Source of the DNA: Treponema sp.
GTDB taxonomy: Bacteria; Spirochaetota; Spirochaetia; Treponematales; Treponemataceae
Length of the DNA stretch: 8,885 bases
Assembly (NCBI GenBank): GCA_016297805.1
Contig: JAEDFX010000093.1
Span: forward strand, 1-8,885
Direction: 5' to 3'
The translations under genes and the position numbers were made by a program. Each line of letters starts with the position of its first letter. Positions within the stretch are counted from its first letter, which is position 1. This document shows, one piece after another, positions 1 through 6,628 of this stretch. The notes beneath the pieces are model-generated. The model did not search any database. It saw only the letters and a list, made by a program, of their open reading frames with translations, and was not told the DNA's origin.

Positions 1-20
1 AAAAAAAATGAAAAAATTTA

Positions 21-431
21 TTAATTTTTAAAGAAAACGGTAGAAATATTGGTTTCTCTTTCTGTAATCTGATAGAAGGTTCCAGAAATATGATGAGGGA
101 CTTTTTCTTTAGTTACTGCAGAGCCTTTTCCAATATAAACACAGTAGGAATAACCTTCTTCTTCCATATATTTTTTTGAATTTGAATCAGGTTCAATATT
201 GTCGTAGTATTTATCGTATTTTTCATCAAATTTATCACTATAATAATACCAGTCGGTGAATGATTTATTTATTAATGGGATAATTATAATTTTTAAAGTT
301 TCCATATCATTAAAAAGATAATATTTTTCATCAATTACTTTATAGTCTTCTTCTGTAGTAATTTTAAAATAGCATGAGAATAATTGAAGAGAAAAAAACA
401 AAATCAGGATTGTATTAAAAAACTTTTTCAC
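21..431 (-). CDS. Small predicted lipoprotein of unknown function
   Basis: I do not recognise the family. The frame is open up to a TTG at 467, but I prefer the GTG at 431. It gives a 136-residue protein that opens with Met-Lys-Lys, a hydrophobic stretch (about residues 4-18) and a lipobox Leu-Phe-Ser-Cys, with the lipidated Cys at residue 20. The TTG start would put 12 polar or irregular residues ahead of this signal. Phe at -2 departs from the strict lipobox, but spirochaete lipoboxes are loose. The mature part is rich in Tyr, Asp, Glu and Lys, with a hydrophobic strand (IIIIPLI) near residue 47, and has no domain I can name. It is inferred to sit on the periplasmic or outer face of a membrane. 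No strong Shine-Dalgarno sequence precedes either start. The gene is divergent from murG and ends in TAA at the window edge, so it is complete. Confidence 0.72.
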   Translation of the reverse strand: MKKFFNTILILFFSLQLFSCYFKITTEEDYKVIDEKYYLFNDMETLKIIIIPLINKSFTDWYYYSDKFDEKYDKYYDNIEPDSNSKKYMEEEGYSYCVYIGKGSAVTKEKVPHHISGTFYQITERETNISTVFFKN

Positions 432-470
432 AAACTTAAATTTACATTCTAGTTGAATAATAATCAATAT

Positions 471-490
471 AGTTATTTAAAGTTATTTGA
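471..490. repeat. Tandem 10-bp repeat upstream of murG
   Basis: Two adjacent 10-mers, AGTTATTTAA (471-480) and AGTTATTTGA (481-490), are identical at 9 of 10 positions. Their period is about one helical turn. They lie in the divergent spacer between the lipoprotein gene and murG, directly upstream of the candidate murG -10 element, where a -35 element or an activator would normally act. In DNA this AT-rich the repeat could be chance. Confidence 0.35.
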
Positions 491-495
491 TACTG

Positions 496-504
496 TGTTA
501 AAAT
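496..504 (+). promoter_or_regulatory. Candidate extended -10 promoter of murG and its operon
   Basis: TG-N-TAAAAT (496-504) matches an extended -10 element. No good -35 hexamer lies 16-18 bp upstream, which extended -10 promoters can tolerate. The upstream gene is divergent, so murG needs a promoter in this short spacer. Transcription would begin around 510-512, almost at the ATG at 513. This call rests on the motif only. Confidence 0.42.
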
Positions 505-512
505 GACACACC

Positions 513-1679
513 ATGAAATTAAATAACAATGTTGTATTTTTTGCAGGCGGTGGAACAGGAGGTCATATTTATCCTGGTTTAGCTGTAGCTGATGAATTAA
601 AAAGACTTTCAAAAGACTCTAATCTGAATATAGAAGTAAATTGGATTGGCTGTTCGAAAGGAATGGACAAAAAAATCGTTGAAAAAGCTATTGGTCCTGA
701 TGGGGAACGGACAATAAATCAGTTTTATGGAATTCCATCTGGAAAATTACGTCGATATTTTTCTTTAAAAAACTTTTCTGATTTATTCAGAATTTTAGGA
801 GGTTTTTTCTCTGCTTTTCATATTTTATGCAAGAAAAAGCCTGCTGTTTTGTTTTCAAAAGGAGGCTTTGTTAGTGTACCTCCATGTATTGCAGCTCGTA
901 TTTTAGGAATTCCTGTTTTTACTCATGAATGTGATTTTACTTTGGGATTAGCAAACAGAATTAATTTTAAATCTGCAAAAAAAATGTTTGTTTCTTATGA
1001 AGAGACAAAAAATAGATTAGGAAAAGAAAATCAATCTCGTGTGATAGTGACTGGAAATCCTGTACGACCTGTTTTCTATTCGGCAGATAAATTCAGAGGT
1101 TTAAAATTTCTTAAACTTGATGCAGAAAAGATTGAAAAACCTGTTTTACTTGTTTTAGGTGGTAGTTCTGGAGCACGCCAGATTAATAATCTTGTTTTTG
1201 AAAATATAGATTTCCTGTGTAATAACTTTATTGTTGTGCATCAGACAGGTTTAATTAATGGTGATGCCAATAAAACTTCTGAATTTGCTGAAAAGTATGG
1301 AGATTCTTATAAGCCTTATGATTTTATTTATTCAGAAATGCCAGATGTAGTTGCCAGTGCAGATTTGATTTTAAGCCGAGCTGGTGCGAATTCAATATGG
1401 GAAGCTGCTGTTTTATACAAACCTATGCTTTTAGTTCCTTTATGTGGAAGTGGAACTAGAGGAGATCAGGTTGATAATGCGGAATTTTTTGTTTCAAAAG
1501 GTGCTGCAGAAATGCTTTTAGGTAATGATGCTGATTCAGAACATTTAATATCAGCATTAAAAAAGATGAATGATAAAACAGTTCTTGCAGACTATGCTTC
1601 AAAAATAAAGACAATGGTTCAAGATAAGAAGCCTTCTGAATATATTGCAGAAATAATTCTTGAAGAAATAAAAGGGTAA
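513..1679 (+). CDS. murG: MurG, lipid II synthase (GlcNAc transferase)
   Basis: Transfers GlcNAc from UDP-GlcNAc to undecaprenyl-pyrophosphoryl-MurNAc-pentapeptide, making lipid II on the inner face of the cytoplasmic membrane. The 388 residues show the two-domain GT-B (family GT28) pattern. The N-terminal domain has the glycine-rich loop GGGTGGH (12-18, with His18) and SKGGFVSVPP (115-124). The C-terminal domain has LGGSSGA (215-221), SRAGANSIWE (288-297, with Glu297) and RGDQVDNA (316-323), whose Gln and Asn match the sugar-nucleotide-binding Gln and Asn of the family. The usual HEQN is here HECD (138-141), a variant reminiscent of a HESD form in some Firmicutes homologues. No clear Shine-Dalgarno sequence precedes the ATG, unlike the downstream genes. 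It is first in a five-gene run, and cvpA starts 3 nt after its stop. MurG identity is very likely. Confidence 0.95.
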   Translation: MKLNNNVVFFAGGGTGGHIYPGLAVADELKRLSKDSNLNIEVNWIGCSKGMDKKIVEKAIGPDGERTINQFYGIPSGKLRRYFSLKNFSDLFRILGGFFSAFHILCKKKPAVLFSKGGFVSVPPCIAARILGIPVFTHECDFTLGLANRINFKSAKKMFVSYEETKNRLGKENQSRVIVTGNPVRPVFYSADKFRGLKFLKLDAEKIEKPVLLVLGGSSGARQINNLVFENIDFLCNNFIVVHQTGLINGDANKTSEFAEKYGDSYKPYDFIYSEMPDVVASADLILSRAGANSIWEAAVLYKPMLLVPLCGSGTRGDQVDNAEFFVSKGAAEMLLGNDADSEHLISALKKMNDKTVLADYASKIKTMVQDKKPSEYIAEIILEEIKG

Positions 1680-1682
1680 CAT

Positions 1683-2159
1683 ATGACATTTACTATAATT
1701 GATTGGATTTTTGCAGTTGTAATTGCTATTTTTGCTATTATAGGTTTATCAAAAGGTTTTATAGATAATATCTTTGGTAAACTTGCCTGGATTCTTGCAG
1801 TTATTTGTGGTTGTTTTTTTTATGACGATGCCGCACAGTTAGTTTTAGGAAGCATAGAAAATCAGATTCTAAAATCAGTTGTTGCTTTTTTAATGGTTTT
1901 TGTTTTTGTCTTTCTTATTGTAAAGCTTGTTCAGGTTATTGTTTCAAAAATTTTTGAATGGAATATATTGAAAAGTCTGGATAGAACTTTAGGTTTCTTT
2001 TTTGGTATTGTAGAAGGACTTGTTGTTGTTGGCCTTATTATATTTCTGTTTACTGTTCAACCATTTTTTTCTACAGAAAGATTGTTTGAAGGCAGTTTTT
2101 TTTATGGTTTGATTAATTCTATTTTAATTTCAACAAAGGAAGCTTCTATTAATGTTTGA
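1683..2159 (+). CDS. cvpA: CvpA family membrane protein
   Basis: A 158-residue, very hydrophobic protein with about four membrane segments (near residues 8-24, 32-50, 64-88 and 105-126). The pattern fits the CvpA family (named for colicin V production in E. coli): an opening Asp-Trp-Ile-Phe segment, Gly-hyphen-hyphen-Lys-Gly-Phe around residues 22-27, and Leu-Asp-Arg-Thr-Leu-Gly near 99-104 followed by a glycine-rich helix. The family's biochemical role is not settled; envelope homeostasis has been proposed in other bacteria. The ATG lies 3 nt after the murG stop and is preceded by a purine-rich AAAGGG. The last 8 nt overlap the start of the next gene, suggesting translational coupling. Membrane topology is inferred from hydrophobicity by eye. 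Confidence 0.85.
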   Translation: MTFTIIDWIFAVVIAIFAIIGLSKGFIDNIFGKLAWILAVICGCFFYDDAAQLVLGSIENQILKSVVAFLMVFVFVFLIVKLVQVIVSKIFEWNILKSLDRTLGFFFGIVEGLVVVGLIIFLFTVQPFFSTERLFEGSFFYGLINSILISTKEASINV

Positions 2160-3375
2160 AAATTTAGTTCATCAGGAAGCAGGAAAAAGTATTTCTGCTG
2201 AAATCAAAAAACATTCTCTTCCAGGAAGTATCTTATTTGCTGGTCCTGAATCTTCGGGTAAATTAACAGCTGCATTGGAATCTGCAAGGATTCTTTCCTG
2301 CTATAATCATCAGCAGCCTGGAAAGTGGATTTGTGAATGTCCATCATGCCTTAAACATAAAGCATTGACTTGTACAAATCTTATGCTTATGGGACCAAGA
2401 GACTGCACTCTTGAAATTTCTGCTGCAAAGGATACTTTTATTGAAGCAACTAGAAATAATGAATCATATCTAACAGCATCAAGATACTTATTTGTTAGGA
2501 GCATCAGAAAATTAACTTTAAGATTTAATGGGATTTTATGGCGTGGGGAATCAAATCTTTCAAAAGTTGGCACAATAATTGAAGAAATTAATGATAATCT
2601 TGAAAAATTAGATGTATCTAGAGAATTACCTCCTCAAGAAGAAATTGAGAAACTTTCTGAAGAATTATATAAACTGTCTGTTAAACTGGAAAAAGATTTC
2701 CTTTATGATTCAATACCAGTGAACCAGATAAGAAATATGGAAGAATGGGCACATATAAAATCAGAAGAGGGTAAAAAAACAGTAATTATTGAAAATGCTG
2801 ATAGAATGGCGGTCAGTGTTAGAAATGCACTTTTGAAAATTCTTGAAGAACCACCTGCTGATTGTGTATTTATTCTTTTGACTTCAAAAAGAAATGCAAT
2901 TATGCAGACTATACTTTCAAGAGTCAGAACTTATAATTTTATTGAAAGAGACAGCCTTGCACAAAAAGAAGTAATTTCACGAGTTTTCCATGATGAAACT
3001 TTTAATGGATCAATTAATGATTTTTTAATGAATTATCTTCCTGTAAAACCTGAAGAAATAAAAAAACAATCGGAATATTTTTATACTAATATTTCAAGAA
3101 GACAGATTCCAGACATTAAAAACATTGTAAAAAACTGTGATGATTTTAATCTAAAACTTGAGCTGAAGATATTTTTGAATCATATTGCTTTTCAGCAGCG
3201 TAAGTTGATGTATACACAGTGTGGGGCAGAGGCTAGTGCAAAAACAATGGACCTGCTGAGAGCTTGCTGGGATAATATTACTTTATATAATCAAAGTCCT
3301 ATTTCGGCTCTGGATATTTTATTAAGAGATATTTCTCTTATTAATGTAAGTAATGATGGAGTTTTTAGCAAATAG
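2152..3375 (+). CDS. holB: DNA polymerase III delta'-like clamp-loader subunit with a large insertion
   Basis: Predicted AAA+ subunit of the replicative clamp loader, which opens and loads the beta sliding clamp. Visible features are a Walker A loop GPESSGK (31-37), four cysteines in a zinc-module arrangement (50, 61, 63, 66), a Walker B-like strand VIIENAD (211-217), the clamp-loader signature NALLKILEEPP (225-235), and TILSRV (253-258) at the usual Ser-Arg-Cys position, with Val replacing Cys. A helical collar domain probably fills the C-terminal third. At 407 residues it is clearly longer than E. coli delta' (334). The extra length is mostly between the cysteine module and the IRNMEEW segment (about residues 91-186). 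The complete Walker A leaves open whether it binds ATP. It overlaps cvpA by 8 nt, has AAAGGA as ribosome site, and its TAG stop abuts the next ATG. Confidence 0.85.
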   Translation: MFENLVHQEAGKSISAEIKKHSLPGSILFAGPESSGKLTAALESARILSCYNHQQPGKWICECPSCLKHKALTCTNLMLMGPRDCTLEISAAKDTFIEATRNNESYLTASRYLFVRSIRKLTLRFNGILWRGESNLSKVGTIIEEINDNLEKLDVSRELPPQEEIEKLSEELYKLSVKLEKDFLYDSIPVNQIRNMEEWAHIKSEEGKKTVIIENADRMAVSVRNALLKILEEPPADCVFILLTSKRNAIMQTILSRVRTYNFIERDSLAQKEVISRVFHDETFNGSINDFLMNYLPVKPEEIKKQSEYFYTNISRRQIPDIKNIVKNCDDFNLKLELKIFLNHIAFQQRKLMYTQCGAEASAKTMDLLRACWDNITLYNQSPISALDILLRDISLINVSNDGVFSK

Positions 3376-4602
3376 ATGAGAAATTTTGGAAAAATAATCA
3401 GTAAAAAAGCAGATAAACTTTCTAAAGAGCAGCTTCTTTCCTTTCTTGATGATGTAATTGAGGAAAATGAAAGCCTTTACTCAATTCTTGAATCTCTTTC
3501 CACAGGAATTTTAATTCTTGATAATGATTATATTCTTCAGCGTCATAATACTATTGCAGAAAGTCGTATTCCCTTTACAGTACATCTTGAGGACTTAAAA
3601 AATGCCCAGGAACCTGTTTGGGAATATATTGATGATGAAGATATAGCTAAATTCTTAAAAAAATCTCTTAAAAATGGAATAACAAACAGCTCCGAGGAGT
3701 TTTCAATTGTAACTCAAGGCGGGTCTGTAAGATTTATTTCAATTACAATTTCCCCTCTTATTCATAAAAACGAATTATCTGGAATTATACTTCTTGTACG
3801 AGACATTACAGATAAAAAAAATCAGGATGTTTTAGTTCATAGAATGGAAAATATGGCAAATTTAACTAATCTTGCCGCTGGAATGGCTCACGAGATAAAA
3901 AATCCTCTTGGAGCTATAAGTATTCATATTCAACTGATTCAAAAAGCATTAAAAAAAGCCAGAGAAAATGAAAATATTCTTCCACCTAAAAAATTTGTGG
4001 AAGATCATATTGATGTTGTAAACGAAGAAATTGATCATCTTAATAAACTGGTGATGGATTTTCTGCTGGCAGTAAGACCTGTAAAAGCTGTACTGGAGTT
4101 GAAAAACCCTGAAAAAATTATAGAAAATCTGGTAGATTTCTTTACTCCAGAATTTCATAAGTATGGAACTCAAATTATTTTTACTCCTTCAGGAAAAGAA
4201 AGTAAAATTTTGATTGATGAAAAATTATTCAGAGATATTTTTATAAATCTTTCCCAAAATTCATTGGCTGCAATAAAGAGTCGCTATCCTGAATGTGAAA
4301 ATTTCGTAAAAAAAGATTCCCAATATCCTGGAATGTTTAAAATTGAATTCAGTACGAAAGATAATAAGGTTTATATAAAAATTTCTGATAATGGTTGTGG
4401 TATGTCTGATAAAACAATAGGAAAAATTTTTGAACCTTACTACACAACAAAAGCTAACGGAACAGGACTTGGGATGACAATGGTCTATAAAATTGTAAAA
4501 GAGTTTTCTGGAGAAATACAAGTATCTTCAAAAATAAATGAAGGTTCTGCTTTTATTCTTTCTTTCCCAATTCCACAGAAAGACACAAAACTTTTGAATT
4601 AG
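3376..4602 (+). CDS. atoS: Soluble PAS-domain sensor histidine kinase (AtoS/NtrB-like)
   Basis: Sensor kinase of a two-component pair. In order, the 408 residues hold an N-terminal helical stretch (to about 40), a PAS-like domain (about 40-148, ending in LLVRDITDKK), a dimerisation/phosphoacceptor helix with AHEIKNPLG (171-179, His172), and a HATPase domain with N-box NLSQNS (291-296), G1 box DNGCGM (338-343) and G2 box GTGLGM (362-367). No membrane segment or signal peptide is visible, so it should be cytosolic and sense an internal cue. The ATG directly follows the TAG of the clamp-loader gene (0 nt gap). GGAG at 3358-3361 is a rather distant ribosome site. The symbol follows the name I recall for the treponemal orthologue; nothing here points to acetoacetate as the signal. 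Confidence 0.88.
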   Translation: MRNFGKIISKKADKLSKEQLLSFLDDVIEENESLYSILESLSTGILILDNDYILQRHNTIAESRIPFTVHLEDLKNAQEPVWEYIDDEDIAKFLKKSLKNGITNSSEEFSIVTQGGSVRFISITISPLIHKNELSGIILLVRDITDKKNQDVLVHRMENMANLTNLAAGMAHEIKNPLGAISIHIQLIQKALKKARENENILPPKKFVEDHIDVVNEEIDHLNKLVMDFLLAVRPVKAVLELKNPEKIIENLVDFFTPEFHKYGTQIIFTPSGKESKILIDEKLFRDIFINLSQNSLAAIKSRYPECENFVKKDSQYPGMFKIEFSTKDNKVYIKISDNGCGMSDKTIGKIFEPYYTTKANGTGLGMTMVYKIVKEFSGEIQVSSKINEGSAFILSFPIPQKDTKLLN

Positions 4603-4632
4603 TTTATTCTTTAAATATATAAGGAAAAGGCA

Positions 4633-5988
4633 ATGAAAAAATTTACAATTCTCACAATTGATGATGAAGAAAATATCCGTAATGGTCTTACAGATAATTT
4701 TGAGCTGGAAGGCTACAATGTTGCTCAAGCGTCAAATGGAAAAACTGGTTTGGATATAATTTCTAAAGGTGGAATTGACCTTGTTATTACTGACTTACGA
4801 ATGGATGGTATTTCAGGTGAAGAGGTTGTAAGAAAAGTTGCAACAGATTTTCCTGGTATTCCTGTAATTGTATTGACTGGTCATGGAAGCATAGATGATG
4901 CAACTGCTGCAATAAAAGCTGGTGCTTTTGACTTCCTTACAAAACCCCTTGATCTTGATCATTTAAATATTGTTGTAAAAAATGCCCTTCGAGGAAAAGA
5001 ACTTGCAGAGCAAAATAAAGAGTTAAAGGAAAAACTTCTTCATTCAAATCCTGAAAGTGAAATGATAGGCAAAAGTTCTGAACTTCAGAAAGTCCAGACT
5101 ATGATAGATAAAGCAGCACCAACAAAGGCAAATGTTTTAATTACAGGTGAGAGCGGTGTTGGTAAAGAATTAGTTGCACACTCGATTCATAAGAAATCCC
5201 AAAGAGGAGACAAGCCATTTATAATTGTACATTGTGCTGCATTGTCTGAAAATCTTCTTGAAAGTGAATTATTTGGTTTTGAAAAAGGTGCATTTACAGG
5301 TGCAGAAAATCAGCATAAAGGAAGATTTGAGCTTGCTAATGGTGGAACAATTTTCCTTGATGAAATTGGTGAAATTAATCAGCAGACTCAGGTGAAACTT
5401 TTACGAGTATTGCAGGAAAAAAAGTTTGAACGAGTTGGTGGTGAACAGACAATTGAAGTTGATGTACGAGTTGTAGCTGCTACAAACAGAAATCTTGAAG
5501 AAGAAGTTAAGGCTGGAAATTTTAGAGAAGATTTATATTACAGACTTAACGTAGTAAGAATAGAAATGCCTTCTTTGAGAGAACGTAAGGATGATATACC
5601 CTTATTGATGCATTCTTTTTTACGAGAGTTCAATATTGAAAATGAAAAAAATATTACAGGTTTTGACAATAAATCTAAGGCTGCAATGCTTAAGTACAAT
5701 TGGCCGGGAAATATCCGTGAGTTAAAAAATTGTGTTGAAAGTGCTGTTGTTATGTGTACCGGAACAGAAATAAAGATAGAGGATCTTCCTGTTTCTGTTA
5801 GGGCAAGCTCCGAAGAAAAAACAATTGCTATACCAATTGGAATAACAATGGAAGAAGCAGAAAAAATAATCATTCAGGAAAACCTTGCAGCCAACAATGG
5901 TAATAAATCTAAAACAGCTGACATTCTTGGAATAGGCAGAAAGACGCTTCATAGAAAAATTGAAGAGTGGGAACAGTCTGCTAACTAA
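4633..5988 (+). CDS. atoC: NtrC-family sigma-54-dependent response regulator (AtoC-like)
   Basis: Partner regulator of the kinase just upstream (30 nt gap; ribosome site AAGGA). The 451 residues show a receiver domain with the acidic pair Asp10/Asp11, phosphoacceptor Asp54 (VITDLRM) and Lys104 (FLTKPL). The AAA+ domain has Walker A GESGVGKE (172-179), GAFTGA (219-224, the loop that contacts sigma-54), Walker B GTIFLDE (238-244), sensor I AATNRNL (282-288), the arginine region FREDLYYRL (297-305) and sensor II WPGNIRELKN (357-366). A Fis-type helix-turn-helix lies near 417-442. All the catalytic and sigma-54 contact motifs I looked for are present, so it should be a working activator. The AtoC name is by family and recalled synteny. 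Target genes cannot be told from this window. Confidence 0.93.
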   Translation: MKKFTILTIDDEENIRNGLTDNFELEGYNVAQASNGKTGLDIISKGGIDLVITDLRMDGISGEEVVRKVATDFPGIPVIVLTGHGSIDDATAAIKAGAFDFLTKPLDLDHLNIVVKNALRGKELAEQNKELKEKLLHSNPESEMIGKSSELQKVQTMIDKAAPTKANVLITGESGVGKELVAHSIHKKSQRGDKPFIIVHCAALSENLLESELFGFEKGAFTGAENQHKGRFELANGGTIFLDEIGEINQQTQVKLLRVLQEKKFERVGGEQTIEVDVRVVAATNRNLEEEVKAGNFREDLYYRLNVVRIEMPSLRERKDDIPLLMHSFLREFNIENEKNITGFDNKSKAAMLKYNWPGNIRELKNCVESAVVMCTGTEIKIEDLPVSVRASSEEKTIAIPIGITMEEAEKIIIQENLAANNGNKSKTADILGIGRKTLHRKIEEWEQSAN

Positions 5989-6052
5989 GAAAAATAATTA
6001 CAATGCAAGCATAATAAAACATATAATACACTGTCTTAAAAAAATATACTAA

Positions 6053-6095
6053 TATAAATGTATATAAAATCATACATTTATAGACTGTCTATAAA
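6053..6095. terminator. Two overlapping inverted repeats between convergent genes, possible terminator
   Basis: The first repeat has perfect 11-bp arms TATAAATGTAT (6053-6063) and ATACATTTATA (6072-6082) around an 8-nt loop. The second is a perfect 19-bp palindrome TTTATAGACTGTCTATAAA (6077-6095) with a single central T. They share 6077-6082, so the two hairpins cannot form together. Both sit where the plus-strand regulator gene and the minus-strand J-domain gene run towards each other, which suits a bidirectional terminator. On the minus strand a run of seven T follows (complement of 6038-6044), but about 9 nt after the stem. There is no T-run on the plus strand. Stems are AT-rich, so the terminator call is tentative. 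Confidence 0.35.
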
Positions 6096-6111
6096 ATAAA
6101 ACATGTATAAT

Positions 6112-6594
6112 TTATTTATTGTAATATTTCCTAAGAATTTCAAAAGAAATCTTTATCTCATCTATACTTAATTGTCTATTATTTAATACATCTTTAGATG
6201 TTTGTATGGTATTTTTTATATCTGGATGATTTTCTTTAAGTAATAATCTGTATTTTCTTTTAATATTTTGCCAGGTATATGGGTACGCTATATCTAGTAT
6301 GGTTAATGCATGTTGAACTCCTGGTGGAATATGCATAATTTTTGTATATTTATGCATTTTTATAATTTCTGCAGTTTGTTTATGTTCATTTTTTTGGATT
6401 TTTACTACTTTTTTTCTTTTTGTTCCTGAAAATGTAGTGTGGTTAAAATAGAAAAGACCGGACTTATCACAATTTTCACTGGAAGTATCTCGGTCTTGTA
6501 TGTTTTCAGCTTCCGCTGAAGATTCATTGTTAATTTTGCCTGATTCTAACGCTTCGTTGAGTAAATCTCCCAATTTATCATACATATCAGGCAT
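6112..6594 (-). CDS. Small divergent J-domain (DnaJ-like) protein
   Basis: A 160-residue protein with a C-terminal J domain, the module that stimulates the Hsp70 (DnaK) ATPase. The region about 95-160 fits the J-domain layout: a short first helix (ALTIL), a basic second helix (IKRKYRLLLKEN), the diagnostic His-Pro-Asp at 123-125, a loop, and a third helix with Phe (ISFEILRKYY). Unlike DnaJ, the J domain is at the C-terminus, and there is no Gly/Phe region or zinc-finger domain. The first 20 residues look like an amphipathic helix (MYDKLGDLLNEAL). Residues 21-90 are polar, the second half of them Lys-rich, and probably flexible or a client/partner-binding part. The gene begins 26 nt after glgC on the same strand with only a weak ribosome site, so read-through from glgC is plausible. 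Its partner and purpose are unknown. Confidence 0.78.
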   Translation of the reverse strand: MPDMYDKLGDLLNEALESGKINNESSAEAENIQDRDTSSENCDKSGLFYFNHTTFSGTKRKKVVKIQKNEHKQTAEIIKMHKYTKIMHIPPGVQHALTILDIAYPYTWQNIKRKYRLLLKENHPDIKNTIQTSKDVLNNRQLSIDEIKISFEILRKYYNK

Positions 6595-6596
6595 AA

Positions 6597-6628
6597 AAAT
6601 CTTTAGGTTTAAAGAAATCTTTAGATTT
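6597..6628. repeat. Short direct and inverted repeats between glgC and the J-domain gene
   Basis: AAATCTTTAG occurs at 6597-6606 and again at 6615-6624. The second copy also opens an inverted repeat, AAATCT-TT-AGATTT (6615-6628), which overlaps the glgC stop codon (TAA, complement of 6621-6623). The stem is only 6 bp and AT-rich, so it is not a convincing terminator. It may simply be a small local duplication. Confidence 0.3.

Noticed and set aside
1..20. A-rich stretch at the window edge
   Set aside because: It is only the sequence beyond the lipoprotein stop; too short and cut off to interpret as a terminator.
446..471. Minus-strand TAGAAT (451-446) and TATATT (471-466) as -10 boxes for the lipoprotein gene
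   Set aside because: Neither has an acceptable -35 at 16-18 bp, so I could not choose a promoter.
2568..2583. Sigma-54-like sequence TGGCAC-N5-TTGAA inside the clamp-loader gene
   Set aside because: The essential GC of the -12 element is GA here, and it is about 800 bp before the next gene start, inside coding sequence.
5998..6027. TTACAA-N18-TATAAT just after the regulator gene, as if starting a small RNA through the hairpins
   Set aside because: Only half of the -35 matches, and TATAAT-like strings are common in this AT-rich DNA (another is at 6106-6111). It would need RNA evidence.
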